Positions 31,930 to 38,891 of a DNA stretch of 64,000 bases are shown here, piece after piece. Source of the stretch: Haliangium sp963772315 (lineage in GTDB: Bacteria > Myxococcota_A > Polyangia > Haliangiales > Haliangiaceae). The stretch is taken from positions 3,968,001 to 4,032,000 of the forward strand of contig CAVYWJ010000004.1 of the NCBI GenBank assembly GCA_963772315.1, given 5' to 3'. How positions within the stretch are numbered: the first letter of the stretch is position 1; each line of letters starts with the position of its first letter. The notes beneath the pieces were generated by a model. It was given only the letters and a program-made list of their open reading frames with translations, was not told the DNA's origin and searched no databases. Made by a program: the position numbers and the translations under genes.

Positions 31930-32553
31930 ATGCGCCTGTTACTCGGCTTCTTCGCTGGCGCATGGATGCGCGTGCGCACCCGCCAGGCGGTGTCGATCGC
32001 CCGGGCCCCGCACCATCGCCTGATCACCGTGCGCGGTGTCGTGGTGCCGCGCGACCTCATCGACAGCCCGCTGACCGGCGAGCCCTGCGTCTACTACCGC
32101 TACAGCATCGAGGACTGGCGCCAGAGCCGCGTGCTCGGCGTGGGCGGCAATGGCTTCTGGCAGCTGGCCGAGCATGACGAGGCAATCGTCGAGTTCTACG
32201 TCGATGACGGCACCGCGCGCGCCATCGTCACGCCCGTGGACGCGCGCGTCCGCGCTCACCGCCGGCTGGCCGAGGCCCCGCCCGAGATCCCACCCGAGGC
32301 CCAGCCCGAGGCCCAGCCCGAGGCCCAGCCCGAGGCCCAGATCGACATCCACTTTCAGCGCCGCCGCGCCCACCAGCTCCTGATCGAGCCTGGCGACGAG
32401 GTCGCGGTGACCGGCGTGGCCAGCGAGGTCGCGGATCTCTTCGACGAGAGCCGTGGCTACCGCGGCGGCGCGCAGCGCCTGGTGCTGCGCGCGCCCGAGG
32501 CCGGCGCGCTCGACATCCGCATCCTGCGCAAGCACGCGTCCCTGCCCGTCTGA
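31930..32553 (+). CDS. GIDE-domain-like membrane-associated protein
   Basis: 207 residues. A hydrophobic start (MRLLLGFFAGAWM) is followed by VRGVVVPRDLIDSPLTGEPCVYYRY, which resembles the GIDE/MULAN-type domain found in mitochondrial E3 ligases and in bacterial proteins of unknown function; no RING domain is present. Around residues 122-137 the tetrapeptide EAQP is repeated four times, encoded by a 12-bp tandem repeat (about 32296-32340) that is likely to vary in copy number. It begins 51 bp after the PP2C gene on the same strand. The biochemical role of the bacterial domain is unknown. Confidence 0.65.
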   Translation: MRLLLGFFAGAWMRVRTRQAVSIARAPHHRLITVRGVVVPRDLIDSPLTGEPCVYYRYSIEDWRQSRVLGVGGNGFWQLAEHDEAIVEFYVDDGTARAIVTPVDARVRAHRRLAEAPPEIPPEAQPEAQPEAQPEAQIDIHFQRRRAHQLLIEPGDEVAVTGVASEVADLFDESRGYRGGAQRLVLRAPEAGALDIRILRKHASLPV

Positions 32554-32977
32554 TCGCGGCCGCCCGCGTGGCCGCGGCGCTGCGCGTCGGTGCTACGCCG
32601 GTCGCGGCGTGCTGGCCGCGCTCGACGGGCCCCGCCCTGTCCTATATGACGCAGTTCAGCATCCACGGGCTGGCCACGGCCCTCGCCAGCGAGATCGCGC
32701 CCAAGAGCCAGCGCGCGTCTCGCCTAACCAGCCTCCGTGCGAATACGACACATGGCGCACTGCCCATGTGTCGCATTCGCAATTTCGGCGCGCGACAAAT
32801 CCTGTCTCGGGACATCGGTGTGACCAAAATCCGTGTGCACCATCGCGACCTGCGGCCGCAGCCGGGGCTGCCTTGCCCTCCGGCATCCCTCAGAATCTTT
32901 CTGAGACCTGGCGCGGCGCTTGCTTCTGCACTCGGTCGAGCATCGAAGCACTGCAGAGCAGAGCAGAGGAACAGGTC
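32554..32977. other. 424-bp intergenic region with a long dyad
   Basis: No gene recognised. The region contains the near-perfect 17-bp inverted repeat at 32739-32780 and the ribosome binding site (GAGGAACAGG, about 32966-32975) of the DUF1206 gene. It is less GC-rich than its surroundings, as expected of a regulatory region. Confidence 0.6.
32739..32780. promoter_or_regulatory. 17-bp inverted repeat
   Basis: GCGAATACGACACATGG (32739-32755) is the inverted repeat of CCATGTGTCGCATTCGC (32764-32780) with a single mismatch and an 8-nt loop. No T-tract follows. The pair lies about 200 bp before the DUF1206 gene. It could be an operator, an RNA hairpin in a leader, or the remnant of an element. 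Confidence 0.6.
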
Positions 32978-33874
32978 ATGACATACGTTCGAATTCCCGC
33001 ACTGGGGCACTCACAAACAATCTCGCTGCCGACTCGCCGCGAGGGTCTCGAGAAGCTGGCGCGCGCGGGTTACATCACCAAGGGCGTCGTGTACGCCATC
33101 GTCGGCATGCTGGCGCTGCAGGTCGCGGCCGGCAGCCGCGGCAAGCTCGAGGACTCGCGGGGCGCCATCCTGACCATCGCCGAGCAGCCGTTCGGCCGCC
33201 TGCTCATGGTCCTCACCACCCTCGGCCTGGCCGGGTATGTCTTCTGGCGCTTCGTCCAGGCCCTCTGGGACGTGGACAACAAGGGCAGCGACGCCCGCGG
33301 CCTGCTCAAGCGCGCCGCGTTTGCGATCAGCGGCCTCGCCTATGCGAGCCTGGCCGTGATGGCCGGTCGCATCGCGTTCGGCGCGGGCGCGGGCGCCCAC
33401 ACGAGCGAGCGCCAGTGGCCCGCGCGCCTCATGACCCAGCCGCTGGGCGCGTGGCTCGTGGGCCTGGCCGGCGCCATCATCATCGGCGTCGGCGTGTATC
33501 AGTTCTACCGCGTGTATCGCAGTGTTTTCCTGAAGTCGTATGACCTCGGCCGCATGAGCCACTCCGAGCGTCGCTTTGCCAAGCGCGCCGGCCAGCTGGG
33601 CCTGAGCGCCCGCGGCGTCACCTTCGCGATCATCGGCTGGTTCCTGCTCCAGGCCGCGATCCAGCACGACCCGGGTCAGGCCCGTGGCCTGAGCGCTGCC
33701 CTGGCCACCCTGGCCCAGCAGCCCTACGGCCCGTGGCTCCTCGGCGTGGTCGCGTTCGGTCTGATCGCCTTTGGCGCCTACTGCTTCACCAAGGCCAGGT
33801 ACCGCCACTTCCGCACGCATCACCGCCTGGCCCGCCGCGCGACCAGCCACGGCATGGGCCACCTGGCCGCGTGA
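32978..33874 (+). CDS. DUF1206 multi-spanning membrane protein
   Basis: 298 residues from the ATG at 32978. The DUF1206 pattern occurs as three related two-helix repeats: GLEKLARAGYITKGVVYAI, LLKRAAFAISGLAYASLA and KRAGQLGLSARGVTFAII, each followed by a helix with TIAEQPFGRLL- or TLAQQPYGPWL-like text. About six transmembrane helices in total. The family has no established function; members occur widely in actinobacteria, cyanobacteria and proteobacteria. The gene stands alone after a large regulatory gap, so it is probably transcribed from its own promoter. Confidence 0.88.
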   Translation: MTYVRIPALGHSQTISLPTRREGLEKLARAGYITKGVVYAIVGMLALQVAAGSRGKLEDSRGAILTIAEQPFGRLLMVLTTLGLAGYVFWRFVQALWDVDNKGSDARGLLKRAAFAISGLAYASLAVMAGRIAFGAGAGAHTSERQWPARLMTQPLGAWLVGLAGAIIIGVGVYQFYRVYRSVFLKSYDLGRMSHSERRFAKRAGQLGLSARGVTFAIIGWFLLQAAIQHDPGQARGLSAALATLAQQPYGPWLLGVVAFGLIAFGAYCFTKARYRHFRTHHRLARRATSHGMGHLAA

Positions 33875-34072
33875 GCGCCCGTGCGCCGTGAGCGGTCCCG
33901 ACCGCGAACACGTCTCCAGGCCCGCCGACCGCGCTGGAGCCGCCCTCTTGTTGGCATGGTCATCGGCCAGGCCAGAGCTCGGCGACGGCGCACGCTCCGC
34001 ATGATGATGCCGGCATGTCCGTCGGTGCTCACGGCCGCCATTGTGGCCCAACCAGGCAGCGCACGCCCGGCT

Positions 34073-34102
34073 GCGAATCGCAACTCGCGCGTGGCGATTC
34101 GC
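34073..34102. promoter_or_regulatory. candidate operator upstream of encapsulin operon
   Basis: GCGAATCGC (34073-34081) and GCGATTCGC (34094-34102) are perfect inverted copies with a 12-bp spacer; their centres are 21 bp apart, two turns of DNA. The dyad ends 31 bp before the encapsulated ferritin ATG and overlaps the expected -35 region of a promoter whose -10 box may be TATAAG (34122-34127). This is a good position for a repressor site; the regulator is unknown. Confidence 0.5.
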
Positions 34103-34133
34103 CGGTCTGGATTGGGCGCGCTATAAGACCCGC

Positions 34134-34541
34134 ATGTCGAGCGAAAGCCTTCACGAGTTGCCCGAGCTGATCTCGGAGACGACCAAGAACATGCACCGGG
34201 CCATCACCACGCTCATCGAGGAGCTCGAGGCCGTGGACTGGTATCAGCAGCGCGCCGATGCTTGCTCCGACGACGCCCTGCGCGAGGTGCTCGTCCACAA
34301 CAAGAACGAGGAGATCGAGCACGCAATGATGACGCTGGAGTGGATCCGCCGGCAATCGCCGGAGTTCGACAAGCAGCTGCGCACCTATCTGTTCACCGAA
34401 GCGCCCATCACCGGCATCGAGAAAGTGGACACCGGCAAGGCCGGCGGCGGTGAGGGCACGGGTGGCGGCGGCAACAGCAAGGCAGCGGCAGCGCCCCGTG
34501 GCTCCCTGGGCATTGGCAGCCTCAAGAACAAGGAAGAATGA
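34134..34541 (+). CDS. encapsulated ferritin-like protein (EncFtn)
   Basis: 135 residues. The two-helix EncFtn fold is clear: LIEELEAVDWYQQR (about 27-40) and HNKNEEIEHAMMTLEWIRR (about 55-73). Glu30, Glu60 and His63 match the ferroxidase ligands of characterised EncFtn proteins, Trp36 and Tyr37 the neighbouring aromatics, and Glu29 and Glu32 the entry-site acids. A Gly/Ala-rich flexible linker leads to a C-terminal SLGIGSLKNKEE, which matches the encapsulin cargo-loading peptide. The protein oxidises Fe(II) as a ring-shaped decamer inside the shell, where iron is then stored. The stop TGA overlaps the ATG at 34538; the shell gene follows in the same operon. A very similar system is known from Haliangium ochraceum. 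Confidence 0.96.
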   Translation: MSSESLHELPELISETTKNMHRAITTLIEELEAVDWYQQRADACSDDALREVLVHNKNEEIEHAMMTLEWIRRQSPEFDKQLRTYLFTEAPITGIEKVDTGKAGGGEGTGGGGNSKAAAAPRGSLGIGSLKNKEE

Positions 34542-34543
34542 TC

Positions 34544-35344
34544 ATGGACCTGCTCAAGCGACACCTCGCCCCCATTGTCCCCGAGGCATGGGCTGCCATC
34601 GACGACGAAGCCCGCGCTATCCTCGCGCATCACCTCGCCGGTCGCAAGCTGGTGGACTTCCGCGGCCCCTTCGGCTGGGAGTTCGCGGCGGTCACCACCG
34701 GCGAGCTCCGGCCGATCAAGGACACGCCCGAGCACGTGCACATGGATCTGCGCCATGTGCAGCCGCTGATCGAGCTGCGCGCGCCGATCCAGCTCGACAT
34801 CACCGAGCTCGACACAGTGGCCCGCGGCGCCTCCAATCCCGATCTCGGGGATGTCGCGCGCGCGGCCGAGAAGGTGGCCCACACCGAGGACACGGCGATC
34901 TTCCACGGCTATCCCCAGGCCGGCATCGTCGGCATCATCGAGGCCAGCCCGCACGCGGCCGTCTCCGTGGCCCGCGCCAATGACTTCCCGCGCGCGTTCC
35001 TCGCGGCCACGGATCTCCTGCGCAAGGCCGGCGTGACCGGTCCGTACGCCCTGGTGCTGGGGCCGCGCGCGTACGACGATCTCTTCTCCGCCAACCAGGA
35101 CGGCTACCCGATCTCCAAGCAGATGCAGAGCCAGGTCGTCGACGGCCCGCTGGTGCGCGCCAGCGCGCTCGACGGCGCCCTGGTCATCTCCGTACGCGGG
35201 GGCGACTACGAGCTGACCGTCGGCCAGGACCTCTCGGTCGGCTACAGCTACCACGATCAGCGCACCGTGCACCTCTTCATCACCGAGTCGTTCACGTTCC
35301 GCGTGCTCGAGCCCGCCGCCGCCGTGCACCTCCCCTACGCGTGA
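34544..35344 (+). CDS. encapsulin shell protein, family 1
   Basis: 266 residues, the usual length of a T=1 family 1 encapsulin, a virus-derived HK97-fold shell. Typical landmarks are MDLLKRHLAPIVPEAWAAID at the start (the region that holds the cargo peptide), DFRGPFGWEFAAVTTG, and the C-terminal part around GQDLSVGYSYHDQ and FTFRVLEPAAAV. I chose the ATG at 34544 over 34538 because AGGAAG (34531-34536) is then correctly spaced and the start matches the family. It encloses the ferritin encoded just upstream, giving an iron-storage compartment that protects against oxidative stress. Confidence 0.96.
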   Translation: MDLLKRHLAPIVPEAWAAIDDEARAILAHHLAGRKLVDFRGPFGWEFAAVTTGELRPIKDTPEHVHMDLRHVQPLIELRAPIQLDITELDTVARGASNPDLGDVARAAEKVAHTEDTAIFHGYPQAGIVGIIEASPHAAVSVARANDFPRAFLAATDLLRKAGVTGPYALVLGPRAYDDLFSANQDGYPISKQMQSQVVDGPLVRASALDGALVISVRGGDYELTVGQDLSVGYSYHDQRTVHLFITESFTFRVLEPAAAVHLPYA

Positions 35345-35396
35345 CCCGGCCGGGCTACGGGCGCGCCGCTCAGGCGCGTCGGGCATCCGCCCTCGC

Positions 35397-35830
35397 TCAG
35401 TCTCGAGAGGGCTGCGGGTGCCATTCTTGCTCCACGCCCTGACTTGCCGTGCGCAGCCCCGCAATGATCTCCCGGACGGCATCGCTCTGGAAAGCCGTCT
35501 GGAGCCCTGCTCGAACTCGTCCTGCGCGCGGCAGATGCTCCTGTGATCGTTCACGAGGTCCTTGATTACCACAGGGTATCCCATGGAAGCGGTGAGCTCG
35601 ACCTCGAGAAACAGGTAGCGATAGCCGTTGAGCCTGGGCACCTGAAAGTAGAACTCTGCCGTGAGGCGCCCTTCGTTCATATCCTCGAGTATGTCGTCGC
35701 GATTGCGGGCCAGAGCAGGTTCCGCCTTGAAGGTCTGCACGATCACCAAGCCAGTCACTTCATTGCTGGTCTTCTCTGCGAGTCGTTTCCCTTGCTCGCG
35801 CAGGAACGCAACCGGCGAATCCTGCTTCAT
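35397..35830 (-). CDS. uncharacterised small protein, about 144 aa (one frameshift)
   Basis: Starts MKQDSPVAFLREQGKRLAEK. The middle (LNGYRYLFLEVELTASMGYP, about 64-83) looks like beta-strands. After DEFEQ the frame breaks near 35515; restoring one base lets it continue as LQTAFQSDAVREIIAGLRTA and stop at 35397. The break would otherwise give an unlikely Arg-rich tail running far into the encapsulin gene on the other strand. No family recognised. It lies 22 bp downstream of the EEP nuclease gene and is probably co-transcribed. Confidence 0.6.
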
Positions 35831-35852
35831 CTCGGGGATGTCCCCTCAGAGA

Positions 35853-36534
35853 TCACGTGTGCTCATGGCCATTGCCTCCTCCAATGCGGAGCGAGAAGAG
35901 AATCGGTAGATGGTCGGATGCAGCGCGCTGATTGGGCCTGCCACTGTTCGGATCGAGCAACGCGACTTCTCCGGCCCGCTCGAGGATCTGGAGCGAGCCT
36001 GCGTCGAATACATCCAGCAGGTCGGGTCACGGCATGAAATGCATCGCTGGTCATGACTCCCTCGTCGAAGGGGTTCATGTTGAAGTCGCCGACCACAAGC
36101 GTCCGCTGGTGACCAAGCCGGGCTTCCTCGTTCCGGATTAGCTTCCCGACTCTGGAAGCCCCCTGCAGCCGATCGTGGCCGCTGGTGTGTAGAGGGCTCG
36201 GCAGATGCACAGCCACCACGAGAACGCTGGGATGCGATGTGGTTTTCAACTCCAGGAAGATAGCGCCGGGAACGTCGAGTCGCAGCCGCATCGCGTCCTG
36301 CCGTAGCCGCCAGAACACAAATGGCCTTCGCCCGCCGCGTCTCGACACCGTGTCCGGTAAAGGGTCGGTATGGAAGGTGCGTTGTCCCAATCCGGCATTC
36401 AGAGTATCCAGGATTGTTCGTGGAGTCTCCACTTCCGCCAGGATCACCATGTCGATGTCGTGCTCGTCCACCAGCGCCCGCACGAGATGGCCGAGCGGCT
36501 TCTTCTGGATGTTCCAGAACAAGAACTTCACCAT
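35853..36534 (-). CDS. endonuclease/exonuclease/phosphatase (EEP) family protein (one frameshift)
   Basis: About 227 residues. The family core is visible: the start MVKFLFWNIQKKPL, the metal-binding Glu in DMVILAEVET (about residue 33), VVAVHLPSP, and VVGDFNMNPF with the catalytic Asp and Asn. The frame breaks near 36025; with one base removed it goes on as DLLDVFDAGSLQIL and ends with SDHLPILFSL, the expected C-terminal SDH catalytic motif. That recovery is strong evidence for an indel rather than a truncated enzyme. Members cleave nucleic acids or phospho-compounds; the substrate is not evident. An alternative ATG lies 9 bp upstream. Confidence 0.82.
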
Positions 36535-36583
36535 TGCCTCCACGGAGGGTGCAGGGGTCGTTGCATCGAGCGTGGTTGCATGG

Positions 36584-37247
36584 CTACCTGTTGAAAATCG
36601 TCCAGTCGTCCGGCTCGATCGGGCCGATGTTGGTCGAGTACGAGTAGCGGTGCGGATGCACGTAGGTCCGGGCGTGCTCGGCGCACCACCACTCGGCGCC
36701 GTCGGTCTCGAGCCGGCGCACGACGCAGTGCGCGCACGCGAGCCTCGGGCTGGTAGGCCTCGTCGTCCTCGTCAGCGTCCGCGGGCTCGCGCTTGGGCCG
36801 CATGACCAGGACCGGGCAGCCGGCATGGCGCACCACGCGCTCGGAGACCGAGCCGAGTAACAGGCGCTCGATGCCGCTCCGGCCGTGGGTGCCGATGACG
36901 ATGAGATCGGCGTGGGCCTCGTCCGCGAGCCGGATGATCTCCTCGGCCGGCTCGCCGATGCGCGCGTGGATGTAGAAGCGGAACCGCGAAGGGTCGTACT
37001 TCTGGATCGTCTCCTCCAGGACGACCTTGATCTCGGCCTGTACCTGCTCGGTGGTCTCGTCGTCGGACTTGCGCTCGGGCCGTACCGGGCCCAGGCCTTC
37101 GCTGGCGTCGAGCACGCCCAGGATGTGGAGCACCGTGCGCTGGTTCAACGAGGCCAGCCCCAGGGCCTCGGCCAGGGCCAGCTTGCCGAGCTCCGAGAAG
37201 TCGAAGCCCACCACGATGGAAAAAGGACGGTCGCCGGATCTGCGCAT
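36584..37247 (-). CDS. universal stress protein with zinc-ribbon-like C-terminal tail (one frameshift)
   Basis: About 221 residues after repair. The USP domain (1-150) starts with SIVVGFDFSELGKLALAEAL and ends with the nucleotide-binding motif VIGTHGRSGIERLLLGSVSE plus VLVMRPKR. After an acidic linker the frame breaks near 36745; the continued frame reads RLACAHCVVRRLETDGAEWW and then CAEHARTYVHPHRYSYSTN, giving a CxxC...CxxH set that could bind zinc. The other reading is a meaningless basic tail. The protein probably binds ATP and acts in stress or dormancy; the role of the tail is unknown. It lies 50 bp upstream of the EEP gene on the same strand. Confidence 0.82.
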
Positions 37248-37367
37248 GGTTCACCTCGCATTGTGCCGCGCCAGGGGCGCCGCAAGAGAAATGTCCCATA
37301 CTTCGAGCGTTCGGCCCAGCCGCGGATCAGGGGGCGCCGGTGGCGGCGAGCGAGACGCGGCCCAGGA

Positions 37368-38891
37368 TCACGAGACGTCGCCCGATCTCGGCTTGCGGCG
37401 CGCGCGCGATGACGGCGCGGCGCGTGGAGCGCCCTGCTCGCCTGCGCCGGGGTCGTCCGGGTTAGGGGGCGGCTCCGGGCCGAGGAGCATGGGCACGACG
37501 CCGATCGAGGCAAAGGCCGCGGGGTCGCCGATGCGCACGCGGCCGGTGACCAGATCCTCGCGCAGGCGCTCGCGCAGGCGCTCGCGCATGTGGAGGAGCG
37601 CGCGCTCGGCAGCGATGCGCGCGCGCAGGCGCTCCAGGGCGAGGACGATGCAGTGCTGCTCCTCGATCGGCGGCACGGGCAAGAGCGTGCTGCGCAGGAT
37701 GTCGGAGCGGATCGCGGTCATGGTGCCGCCCTGGCCGCCGCGGGTGAAGTGCGCCTCGACCCAGGGCGCATGGTTGAACTGCAGCGAGGCCAGGAGCGGC
37801 ACGTAGCGGCGGTGATCGAACGTGAGCGTCCAGATGTGCTTGGACGAGAGCGCCTCGCCGATGTGATGCGGCACCACGCACGAGCGACCCACGGTGCCCA
37901 TGATGGTGATGAGGACGTCGCCCGGGCGTACGGCGTAGCGGCGGAGGTCGTCGAGCTTCTCGGGGTGCACGAAGCGCCGGTACACGGGCACGAACTCGTC
38001 CACGTGGACGTTGTCGATGCCGAGCAGCGGGATGCCCTCGGCCACGAGATCGGACTTGCGCAGCTCGCTGCCAAACGGGCCGCTGCGCATGGCAGGCTCG
38101 ACATCGGCCAGGAGCCTGGCCAGGGGCACGACCTGCCAGTCGCGCGGCAGGCGGCCGAGCGAGGTGTCGTGGAAGGCGCCGGGCTCGACCACGGGATCGC
38201 GCATGCGGCCGCCCTCGTGCGGGACCACGCCGCGCGTGAGGAGGTCGCGCACCATGCCGGCGAGGATGAGGCCGAGCTTCTCGAGGATGCGGGCGCTGGT
38301 GTCGATGGTCTGGTCGCAGGCGCCAAGGATGCGGGCGATGGCGAGCTGCTCGTCGAGCGGCGGCTGGGGCACGGGCAAGGCCGCGAGCTCGCCGGCGTTG
38401 ATGTTGGGCTGCGCGGCCTGGCGCAGGGTCGCGCGCACCCAGGTCCAGTAGGTCTGGGACAGGGTCCACTGGGCCACGAAGCCAGGAGCGCAGCGATCGT
38501 CGCGCAGGGCGAAGCGGACCAGATAGCCGCCGTGGGCGCAGACGCCGTCGTCGGGATCGTAGAGGTAGGTCTTGCCCGCGGTCGCGCCCGACCGCGCGAA
38601 TAACAGATCGCCGGGCTCGAGGCGATGGGGCTCTGCCAGGGACTCGGGGATGCTGGCCCAGGAGTCGGGACGCAGCCGGCCGGTGTCGTCGATGTCGGTG
38701 ATGCGCACGTAGCGCGGCAAGCCGGCGTCGTAGGGCTGGGCCGCAGCCGCGCTGCCGTAGCGGCCACGCTCGCGCGCCAGCTCGGCCAGAGAGGCCAGCG
38801 TCCAACCCGGCGGCAAGGGACCGGACAGGCCCGGGAGCCCGACGGGCCCAGCGCCAGCGCCGACATCATCGTCGTCAGCGTCGTCAGACAT
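37368..38891 (-). CDS. hsdS: type I restriction-modification specificity subunit HsdS
   Basis: 507 residues from the ATG at 38891. Two target-recognition domains are each followed by a conserved helical spacer: GDLLFARSGATAGKTYL with PQPPLDEQLAIARIL for the first half (about 25-240), and GDVLITIMGTVGRSCVVP with PPIEEQHCIVLALERL for the second (about 265-470). The protein reads two half-sites of a split DNA sequence and guides the methyltransferase. A low-complexity acidic N-terminus and a Pro/Arg-rich C-terminal tail are extra to the family. It overlaps the end of hsdM by 8 bp, so the two are co-translated. No restriction subunit follows it. Confidence 0.93.
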   Translation of the reverse strand: MSDDADDDDVGAGAGPVGLPGLSGPLPPGWTLASLAELARERGRYGSAAAAQPYDAGLPRYVRITDIDDTGRLRPDSWASIPESLAEPHRLEPGDLLFARSGATAGKTYLYDPDDGVCAHGGYLVRFALRDDRCAPGFVAQWTLSQTYWTWVRATLRQAAQPNINAGELAALPVPQPPLDEQLAIARILGACDQTIDTSARILEKLGLILAGMVRDLLTRGVVPHEGGRMRDPVVEPGAFHDTSLGRLPRDWQVVPLARLLADVEPAMRSGPFGSELRKSDLVAEGIPLLGIDNVHVDEFVPVYRRFVHPEKLDDLRRYAVRPGDVLITIMGTVGRSCVVPHHIGEALSSKHIWTLTFDHRRYVPLLASLQFNHAPWVEAHFTRGGQGGTMTAIRSDILRSTLLPVPPIEEQHCIVLALERLRARIAAERALLHMRERLRERLREDLVTGRVRIGDPAAFASIGVVPMLLGPEPPPNPDDPGAGEQGAPRAAPSSRARRKPRSGDVS

